Assembly: GCA_016189825.1 (NCBI GenBank)
Contig: JACPRR010000168.1
Coordinates: forward strand, 1 to 8,662
DNA length: 8,662 nt
Direction: 5' to 3'
DNA from: Chloroflexota bacterium
GTDB taxonomy: Bacteria; Chloroflexota; Dehalococcoidia; JACPPY01
The translations under genes were made by a program, and so were the position numbers. Below are positions 1 through 5,167 of this stretch, one piece after another. The notes beneath the pieces are model-generated. The model was not told the DNA's origin. It saw nothing but the letters and a program-made list of their open reading frames with translations, and searched no databases. The first letter of the stretch is position 1; each line of letters begins with the position of its first letter.

Positions 1-608
1 CCCGACATGGCGTTGTCGATCATCTGGGCGAACACTGGCTTGCTTCGGCGCGCGCTGGGGCCAAATGTGCTGGCAAAGCGAAGGGCAACGAAGTCGAATT
101 TGTACTGCTCGCTGTAGGTGTTCCCCATGTGCTCGCTGGCCACCTTTGCCGCTGCGTATACGGAAGTCCTGGCGGCGGGATCGGTCGAGTACGTCTCGTC
201 GACCTTCTTATAGGTGGGATGGCCGTATTCCCCCAGGCAGGGCAGGAACGCCCACTTCGAACTGGTGTACACAACCCGTTGAACTTCCATGATGCGAGCT
301 GCTTCCAGGATGTTCACGGTCCCGAACGCGTTGATTTCGAAACCGGTCCTGGGGTTGGCCTGGGCCGCCGGAGATTTCATGGCGGCGAGATGCGCGATCA
401 CCTTTATCTGATGTTCTTTCACGACACGTATGATAGACGAGACGTCGCGAATGTCGGCGATAACGACGGTCACCTTTGCGGCAAGGTCAGGGATCAAAGA
501 GGTGTCGCCACTGGCATCAAAGACTATGGGCGTATGCCCTTCTTGAACGAGTTGCCTGACAACCCACGCGCCGTGGGCGCCAAGTCCTCCGGTGACCAGA
601 ACTTTCAT
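1..608 (-). CDS. NAD-dependent epimerase/dehydratase (extended SDR), C-terminus missing at window edge
   Basis: Reading down the minus strand from the ATG at 608-606 gives 202 uninterrupted codons to the window edge, so the 3' part of the gene is outside. The N-terminus has the Rossmann dinucleotide motif TGGLGAHG (residues 6-13, GxxGxxG). An acidic residue (D31) ends the second strand, which usually favours NAD over NADP. The SDR catalytic pair is YAAAK (Y151, K155), with a TSS serine around residues 115-117. HLAA (residues 73-76) and FEINAFGTVNILEAAR (90-105) are typical of extended SDRs acting on nucleotide sugars or related hydroxy/keto substrates. An AGGAG ribosome site (620-616) sits 7 bases before the ATG. 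It lies 24 bases after the cyclase-family hydrolase, so the two are probably one transcript. The substrate is unknown; a catabolic hydroxy-acid or alcohol dehydrogenase role fits the neighbours as well as sugar epimerisation. Confidence 0.92.
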   Translation of the reverse strand, partial: MKVLVTGGLGAHGAWVVRQLVQEGHTPIVFDASGDTSLIPDLAAKVTVVIADIRDVSSIIRVVKEHQIKVIAHLAAMKSPAAQANPRTGFEINAFGTVNILEAARIMEVQRVVYTSSKWAFLPCLGEYGHPTYKKVDETYSTDPAARTSVYAAAKVASEHMGNTYSEQYKFDFVALRFASTFGPSARRSKPVFAQMIDNAMS

Positions 609-632
609 GGTTGCTCTCCTGGGTCGCGCGCT

Positions 633-1436
633 TCATTTGATGGCAATAGGCCGGACCGGAGAACCGGATGCTCCGACGATCGCCAGAGGGATGGTAACGG
701 ACACGAAACTGCTGACCGAGGCCTGGACGAGTGGTTCCAGGTTCATCGACTCGACGATGTGTATGCCCCGCTCGACAAGGAGCAGAAGGTGCACCGGGTG
801 GAACAGCCCCGGGCGCCGGTCCCCCTTTTCGTACATCGGGGTGTCGCTCCCGGTGAGGCGAATTCCCTTGTTCGCCAGCCATTCGGCGCCCTGTCTTGCA
901 GGGCCGGGGCAGCCAGCGGACGAATGGTACTGGCTGGAGTCGGCCCAATACCGGCTCCATCCCGTCCGTATGAAAACTGCGTCTCCAGGGTTGATGGTCT
1001 TGCCGGCGGCGGTTGCGGCTTGTTCCAGATCGGCGGCGGTTATCTCATAGGCGGGAGGAAGGACCTCCACTTGTTTCAACCCGGCAACGTCGAGGAGCAC
1101 GCCTCTGGTAACCAGTGGCGGGACCGCGTCGATGCCCAACTTCTTCAGGCCGGTCTCCCGGTCCTGATTCGCGGACGCCAGTTCGCCGCCGAAAAGTTTG
1201 CCATTCAGGGACACGTGTCCCAAAGCGTCGATGTGGGTCCCCATATGCGAGGTGGAAGTGAACATCTCCACGGAGGCGCTGAATCCATCGGGCAGTGTCT
1301 TGTCCGAATGCTTCTTGGTGACCCAAAACAGGAACGGCATCGCTTCCGAACTGCGGGGCATGCCCGGGTGGAAGGGCTGTCCCAGGTCGTAGACAACTCC
1401 GTTGGTGATCTCTTCGCTGAAAAGACGTTCGCTCAC
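633..1436 (-). CDS. Cyclase-family metal-dependent hydrolase (kynurenine formamidase-like)
   Basis: This 267-residue protein matches the cyclase/kynurenine formamidase/isatin hydrolase family, which uses a divalent metal (Zn or Mn) to hydrolyse amides or lactone-like rings. With the GTG start at 1436-1434, the metal-site motif HMGTHIDALGH occupies residues 64-74 (H64, H68, D70, H74). The later family elements are FIRTGW (about 155-160), GSDTP (196-200) and a C-terminal run HPVHLLLLVERGIHIVESMNLEPL. The N-terminal VVYDLGQPFHPGMP is the usual opening. Start choice: the frame is open to ATG 1508, with another ATG at 1448. The GTG at 1436 was chosen because GGAGG (1445-1441) lies 4 bases upstream and the family normally begins about here; ATG 1448 is nearly as likely. 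It stops with TGA at 635-633. First gene of the minus-strand pair with the epimerase. Family is certain; substrate is not. Confidence 0.9.
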   Translation of the reverse strand: MSERLFSEEITNGVVYDLGQPFHPGMPRSSEAMPFLFWVTKKHSDKTLPDGFSASVEMFTSTSHMGTHIDALGHVSLNGKLFGGELASANQDRETGLKKLGIDAVPPLVTRGVLLDVAGLKQVEVLPPAYEITAADLEQAATAAGKTINPGDAVFIRTGWSRYWADSSQYHSSAGCPGPARQGAEWLANKGIRLTGSDTPMYEKGDRRPGLFHPVHLLLLVERGIHIVESMNLEPLVQASVSSFVSVTIPLAIVGASGSPVRPIAIK

Positions 1437-1532
1437 TGGCCCTCCCATGCGAATAGCGGTCGGCCTGCGATCCCGGGAACGGTGCGCCACCAAGCTGGGC
1501 GCCAGCATCAGGGTACCGCGCCGGGCTGCGAA

Positions 1533-1561
1533 AGTGTATACTTGGCCGTGCGCAGTGTCAA
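1533..1561 (-). promoter_or_regulatory. Candidate sigma-70-type promoter for the hydrolase/epimerase pair
   Basis: On the minus strand there is a perfect TTGACA (-35) at 1561-1556. It is followed by a 17-base spacer and TACACT (-10, 4 of 6 matches) at 1538-1533; an overlapping TATACA gives a 15-base spacer. Transcription would begin near 1526, leaving about 90 bases of leader before the GTG at 1436 or about 80 before the ATG at 1448. Inferred from hexamers alone. Confidence 0.5.
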
Positions 1562-1614
1562 CAGTGGTCCAAAGTGCCCCGATGGTTGAGCCGGCCTTTC
1601 CTCGGGGGTCGATG

Positions 1615-1668
1615 TTGACACTTAATTGGAAAATATGCTAGCGTTGCAAATCATTTAATGCTTTGACA
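1615..1668 (+). promoter_or_regulatory. AT-rich patch, possible promoter/operator of the selenoprotein operon
   Basis: The divergent gap 1437-1757 (about 320 bases) holds no gene I can support. Its plus-strand side has a distinctly AT-rich patch containing two perfect TTGACA hexamers (1615-1620 and 1663-1668, 48 bases apart). A TTTAAT -10-like hexamer lies at 1654-1659, and TTGGAA (1626-1631) stands 17 bases before AATCAT (1649-1654). No pair has both good hexamers and good spacing, so the exact promoter is unresolved. It is the obvious place for the plus-strand operon promoter and a shared regulator site. Confidence 0.3.
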
Positions 1669-1743
1669 GATTCCCCCGATGGCATGTGGCGCCCGATCTC
1701 GCATTTGCAGGGATATGTCGCGGGAATGGCGCCGGGAATCAAC

Positions 1744-1749
1744 AGGAGG
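1744..1749 (+). promoter_or_regulatory. Ribosome binding site that decides a TTG start
   Basis: A full AGGAGG lies 8 bases before TTG 1758-1760. The same frame is open further upstream to a GTG at 1686, but that GTG has no Shine-Dalgarno sequence and would add 24 residues with no family look. The TTG at 1758 is therefore the better start. Confidence 0.75.
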
Positions 1750-1757
1750 ATGACTAC

Positions 1758-2873
1758 TTGAACAAGAAGCTGGGCCTGGGCGCTGTGGAAAGCCCAGATT
1801 GGTATGCCGCCCAAGAAGAGTTCTGGAAAAACAATTGGACCGATGGCCTTCCGGTCATACCTGCGACTGAACAGCGGGTAACCGAGTTCTTGGACTACGT
1901 GCGCCTGGAGCCAGACGTAGTCATAGGTGAGGTTGCCGAAAGGGACGCGTCGATTAACGCCGAGATGATCGCGGTCAACGCGGTGATGGCCGGATGCCTT
2001 CCCGAGTACATGCCCATTCTGATAGCAGCGGTGAAGGCGGTCACCGATCATGAGTTCCACTTCAACCATTTGGCCAGCATGGGGAGCCCGTGGCCGCTGC
2101 TCATTGTGAACGGGCCAATCACAAAACAATTGAAGATGAATTCTGGCCTGTATGTTCTGGGGCCGGGCAACCGGCCTAACGCGACGATAGGGCGGGCGAT
2201 GAGCCTCATCATGTGGAACAGCATGGATGCGAAACCCGGCGGAATACTGCGAGGTTGCATGGGCCACCCAGGACGGTGGGCGTTTTGCATAGCCGAGAAC
2301 GAGGATACCCCCTGGGAGCCGGTGCATGTCCTGCAAGGGTTTGACCGGAATACCAGCACAGTGACTGCCTTCCCGAGCTCAGATGGTGGACGGAGAATGG
2401 GGACCTACTACCGCGAACCGAAGGCGGCGCTCGATGCTGTCGGTTACAATGTTGCCGCCTGCGAGATGGTCCGGGGAGTATTCTGCGTGCTTGTTAATCC
2501 CTATCTCGCCGAACAAGTCTTCGCCAAAGAAGGTTGGACCAAGAAGGCGGCACAGGACTATCTGGTGGAGAATTGCCGCATGTCCGTCAGGGACTTGAAA
2601 ACCATCTCCCGCTGGGGGTGGTGGGGCGACTATGTGGCGAAGGACCCGCCGCCCGTTCAGCCCGGGGATGAGGACCATTACATCTACCAATTCAGAGACC
2701 CGCCGGGCCAGGAGAAATACACCGACCTGGTCTTCCCGTCTACGATGAATGAAAGGCGGAGGGGTGTCATGCTTGTCGTTGCCGGCGGCAACGCCAGCAA
2801 CCTGCTCTATATCCTCCGGCCGTACACTGTTTCCGCAAACCCGGTGACCCAAGCAATCGAGATACCGAAGTAA
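1758..2873 (+). CDS. Conserved protein of unknown function, partner of the UGSC selenoprotein
   Basis: 371 residues from a TTG start, with no signal peptide or membrane segment; probably cytoplasmic. I recognise it as a conserved bacterial family but know no name or function for it. Conserved-looking blocks are WTDGLPVIPAT (27-37), AVNAVMAGCLPEYMP (72-86, with C80), LIVNGP (115-120), GPGNRPNATIGRAM (135-148), GHPGRWAFCIAENE (169-182, with C177) and a C-terminal VVAGGNASNLLYIL stretch (340-353). The glycine-rich turns and Asn/Cys residues look like an active site, and C80, C167 and C177 are possible redox or nucleophilic residues. First gene of a tight operon, 17 bases before the selenoprotein, so the two products probably act together. 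No catalytic motif ties it to a named enzyme class; a role as the catalytic partner of the UGSC protein is inference. Confidence 0.85.
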   Translation: MNKKLGLGAVESPDWYAAQEEFWKNNWTDGLPVIPATEQRVTEFLDYVRLEPDVVIGEVAERDASINAEMIAVNAVMAGCLPEYMPILIAAVKAVTDHEFHFNHLASMGSPWPLLIVNGPITKQLKMNSGLYVLGPGNRPNATIGRAMSLIMWNSMDAKPGGILRGCMGHPGRWAFCIAENEDTPWEPVHVLQGFDRNTSTVTAFPSSDGGRRMGTYYREPKAALDAVGYNVAACEMVRGVFCVLVNPYLAEQVFAKEGWTKKAAQDYLVENCRMSVRDLKTISRWGWWGDYVAKDPPPVQPGDEDHYIYQFRDPPGQEKYTDLVFPSTMNERRRGVMLVVAGGNASNLLYILRPYTVSANPVTQAIEIPK

Positions 2874-2890
2874 GGAAGAAGGGAAAAACA

Positions 2891-3439
2891 ATGACACCGG
2901 TACGTTTTCTGAAACCCGTGGTTGATAAGAAACGCGCTCTGAAGTTGGCCCCGAGGCTCACTTCGCTGAAGGGGATTACTCTTGGCACGCTTTGGGACAA
3001 CAAGCCGCATGCCGACGACTTCCTCCGCCTGGTGTCGGAGAAACTGGCCGAGCGCCATGGCGTGGAGCGAGTCATCGCCCGAAAGAAGACCTATATCGGG
3101 TCTCTGGCTCCGGTCCCCATTCTTGATGAGCTGGCGAGCACGTGTGACGCGGTGATAGTCGGGGTCGGTGACTGAGGGTCGTGCACATCGGCTGTTACAG
3201 CCGACGGACTGGCCCTCGAGAAGAGGGGGATTCCCGCTGCCGTTGTCGGGGACCGCAGACTCATTGATACCACTGGCAAAGCCACTGCGCGGGCCCACGG
3301 TGTGCCGGACTATCCGTTTGTCATCCTCGCTGACGAGAAGAGCCAGATGACAATGATGTCTGCCGAAGAGATGGCGGAGGCAGTGGACAATGCGATTCCG
3401 CAGATTGAGAAGATACTGTTGAAGCAGGAAGCGAAGTAG
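2891..3439 (+). CDS. UGSC-family selenoprotein (in-frame UGA read as selenocysteine)
   Basis: The ATG at 2891 follows an AAGGG ribosome site (2879-2883). The frame runs 94 codons to TGA 3173-3175 and then continues 87 sense codons to TAG 3437-3439. Read through, this gives 182 residues with Sec95 in a U-G-S-C motif (U95, C98). The part after the UGA is clearly protein-like: LALEKRGIPAAVVGD, then YPFVILADEKSQM and a helical tail AEEMAEAVDNAIPQIEKILL. The front half (LKGITLGTLWDNKPHADDFL, 26-45, and a CDAVIVGVGD strand ending at the Sec, 85-94) fits the UGSC family, whose members carry Sec or Cys at this place and whose function is not established. U95/C98 would form a selenenylsulfide redox pair at the end of a beta strand. 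A hairpin suitable as a bacterial SECIS lies directly after the UGA. It is cotranscribed with the 371-residue protein and the carboxyltransferase. A stop-mutated Cys gene is the alternative, but the family motif argues strongly against it. Confidence 0.92.
3173..3175 (+). other. UGA codon recoded as selenocysteine (Sec95)
   Basis: The TGA stands where the UGSC family has Sec or Cys: VGVGD-U-GSC. The frame continues without another stop for 87 codons, and the downstream translation shows family-like sequence, so this is recoding rather than termination. Expression of the full protein requires SelB and tRNA-Sec elsewhere in the genome. Confidence 0.9.
3174..3217 (+). promoter_or_regulatory. bSECIS-like stem-loop directly downstream of the UGA
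   Basis: The apical stem is perfect: TCGGCTG (3188-3194) pairs with CAGCCGA (3198-3204) around a TTA loop. If the closing G-C pair opens, the loop becomes GTTAC, giving the G at the first loop position seen in bacterial SECIS elements. An outer stem GAGGGTC (3174-3180) pairs with GGCCCTC (3211-3217), with one G-U, and the two are joined by an internal loop. The apical loop begins 19 bases after the UGA, inside the spacing known for bSECIS. SelB recognition is inferred, not shown. Confidence 0.75.
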
Positions 3440-3451
3440 CCGCAGGAACGC

Positions 3452-4936
3452 ATGAACGATAACGAGGTCCGTTTCGTCGACCAGACCCTGCGCGATGGCC
3501 CACAGAGCCTGTGGGCGATGCGGATGTCCACCCCGATGATGCTGGCAATCGCACCGGTGATGGATGAGGTCGGGTACGAGTCCGTGTCGTTGATCAGCGG
3601 AGGGATGGTCAGCACTTGCCTGTACTACTTCCGTGAAAACCCGTTCGAGAGGGCGCGACTCGTCACCAAAGCCATGCCAAACACTCCCACATCTTTCGGA
3701 ATACGCTACCCGGCGATCGGCCAGTTCAATGTCGTACCCGAGTCCGTGCGCGAGCTGTGGATTAGGTGCTGGGCCGGGGCTGGCGCGAGGTCGACCGGGC
3801 TCAACGAGTTCTTGGGCAACTACAAAGAGATGAGCGGTTTGGCGGAGTTTTCGAGGAGGCTGGGGCTAAAGCTCGGTATCCCCCTGGTATTCGCCATCAC
3901 CCCGGTGCACACCGATGAGTGGTACACGCGGAAAGCGGCGGAGATAGCCCAGTCGCTGAAGCCGGACAATATCTGGATCAAAGACTCCATGGGGCTGCTC
4001 ACACCGGAGCGTACCAGGACGCTGGTGCCGGCGGTACTTAAAGGCATCGGCAGCATCCCATTGGGGTTCCACTCTCACTGCAACACCGGGCTGGCCCCCC
4101 TGTGCTACCTGGAGGCTGTCCGCCTCGGGGCCAGGGCGGTGCATACCTGTGTGCCGCCGCTGGCCAATGGCATCTCAGTAGCCTCGGCGTTGAATATGGA
4201 GCGGAATCTCAGTCTATTGGGATACAAGCCCATGGTCAACAGGAAAGCGCTGGAGGCCGTATCGGCCCACTTCATGTATGCGGCCAAGAGGGAGGGCAAG
4301 CCCATAGGAGCGCCTGTGGAGTACGATGTCTCCCAGGCGGGCCGCGGCATGGCGGGGGGAGTGATCTCGAACCTCAAGTACTATCTTGAGCAGAGGGGAT
4401 TGCAAGACCGCTGGGAAGAGGTGGTGGACGACATACAGGTGATGTGCAAGGAGTGGGGCTACCCGCCCAATGTGACTCCCTACTCGCAGATAATGAGCGT
4501 GCAGGCGGTGCTGAACGTGAGCGTGGGGGAACGATATGCAGTGGCGCCGGACGAGACCATCAGGTACCTGCTGGGCCACTTCGGCAAGCCGCCGGCGCCC
4601 ATAGACCAGAACGTGCTGGACAAGATCTCGAGCCTGCCGCAAGGCAAGCGTTATTTGAACTGGGAGCAGCCGCAGCCGTCGATAGAAGACCTGCGCAAAG
4701 AGATGGGGAAGCCTGGCATATCCGATGAGGAGCTGATGTTGCGGCTTCTTTACCCGGGACAGCATGTCGATGCCGGACTAAGCGCTGGGTCGATCAAGGA
4801 CAACTATCCACGAGGGGACAAACCGTTGCTGGCCTTGATTACGGAGATGGCGAGGAAAAAAGACGCCAGTTTCATCAACGTCGAGAAAAACGGCCTTTCC
4901 CTCACCCTGCGCAAGCTCTGTGGGAAGGCAGGATAG
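3452..4936 (+). CDS. Stand-alone carboxyltransferase-like protein (pyruvate carboxylase B / oxaloacetate decarboxylase alpha type), no biotin domain
   Basis: 494 residues starting 12 bases after the selenoprotein, behind a weak AGGA. The N-terminus VDQTLRDGPQSL (9-20) is the HMGL-like TIM-barrel opening of biotin-dependent carboxyltransferases. Expected metal-site residues are present: D15, K177 in IKDSMGLLTP (the lysine carbamylated in the family), and H207/H209 in FHSHCNTG. The C-terminal PYC/OADA domain is clear (TPYSQIMSVQAVLNVSVGERY, about 342-362; HFGKPPAPID, 376-385). By eye against Rhizobium etli pyruvate carboxylase, Q552 and R621 appear kept (Q18, R85), but D590 and Y628 become T55 and F92, and the HTHD motif is HSHC. 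There is no MKM-type biotinyl lysine at the C-terminus, which ends in about 90 residues of different sequence. It could work with a separate biotin carrier or act as a biotin-independent aldolase/decarboxylase. The substrate is probably not plain pyruvate. Confidence 0.9.
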   Translation: MNDNEVRFVDQTLRDGPQSLWAMRMSTPMMLAIAPVMDEVGYESVSLISGGMVSTCLYYFRENPFERARLVTKAMPNTPTSFGIRYPAIGQFNVVPESVRELWIRCWAGAGARSTGLNEFLGNYKEMSGLAEFSRRLGLKLGIPLVFAITPVHTDEWYTRKAAEIAQSLKPDNIWIKDSMGLLTPERTRTLVPAVLKGIGSIPLGFHSHCNTGLAPLCYLEAVRLGARAVHTCVPPLANGISVASALNMERNLSLLGYKPMVNRKALEAVSAHFMYAAKREGKPIGAPVEYDVSQAGRGMAGGVISNLKYYLEQRGLQDRWEEVVDDIQVMCKEWGYPPNVTPYSQIMSVQAVLNVSVGERYAVAPDETIRYLLGHFGKPPAPIDQNVLDKISSLPQGKRYLNWEQPQPSIEDLRKEMGKPGISDEELMLRLLYPGQHVDAGLSAGSIKDNYPRGDKPLLALITEMARKKDASFINVEKNGLSLTLRKLCGKAG

Positions 4937-4989
4937 CCCCACAATGTGTGAGTCGCGCCAGGAAATGACGTTTCGGGTCAGTTGCCGGC

Positions 4990-5019
4990 TTGACGCGGGT
5001 GATAGTATATCTTTAGACT
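4990..5019 (+). promoter_or_regulatory. Candidate promoter for the solute-binding lipoprotein gene
   Basis: TTGACG (-35, 5 of 6) at 4990-4995, an 18-base spacer, then TAGACT (-10, 4 of 6) at 5014-5019. It lies in the 231-base gap after the carboxyltransferase, which otherwise has no gene. No terminator-like hairpin with a T-run follows the carboxyltransferase stop, so read-through from the upstream operon is also possible. Confidence 0.35.
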
Positions 5020-5047
5020 ATTGCAGTCTTCTCGCAGAATGGCGAGA
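5015..5047 (+). promoter_or_regulatory. Two tandem small hairpins in the lipoprotein leader
   Basis: AGACT (5015-5019) pairs with AGTCT (5025-5029) around ATTGC. Immediately after, TCTCGC (5030-5035) pairs with GCGAGA (5042-5047) around AGAATG. They would lie at the promoter or start of the leader and may be operator or RNA structure. Short stems, so only suggestive. Confidence 0.25.
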
Positions 5048-5096
5048 TTCGTGATCCGTGGCAACGGGCAAACACATCGCGGGAGGTGGGCCACGA

Positions 5097-5126
5097 CAAG
5101 ATACTTCTGAAACAGGGCAAGATACT
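5097..5126 (+). repeat. Direct repeat CAAGATACT, two copies 21 bases apart
   Basis: CAAGATACT occurs at 5097-5105 and 5118-5126. The 21-base period is two turns of DNA, as expected for a regulator binding the same helix face. It is 42-71 bases before the lipoprotein start, downstream of the candidate promoter. Operator function is inference. Confidence 0.4.
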
Positions 5127-5167
5127 GCGCGTGACCACGTTTCAATTCAGACTTATGGAGGCGGCAA

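Noticed and set aside
609..635. Second possible Sec readthrough: the hydrolase TGA is in frame with the epimerase start, 8 codons apart
   Set aside because: No Sec-type motif surrounds the TGA, the hydrolase ends at its normal family length, and the epimerase has its own AGGAG site. In-frame adjacency is expected one time in three.
129..1589. Long plus-strand open frame (486 codons)
   Set aside because: It overlaps the minus-strand hydrolase and epimerase, both of which carry clear family motifs; its own translation shows none. High GC content makes such antisense frames common.
1663..1668. TTGACA as the -35 of the selenoprotein operon
   Set aside because: The bases 16-18 further on are GC-rich and give no -10-like hexamer.
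3173..3175. TGA as a true stop or a broken pseudogene
   Set aside because: The frame stays open to 3437, the downstream translation is family-like, the TGA falls at the known Sec/Cys position, and a SECIS-like hairpin follows.
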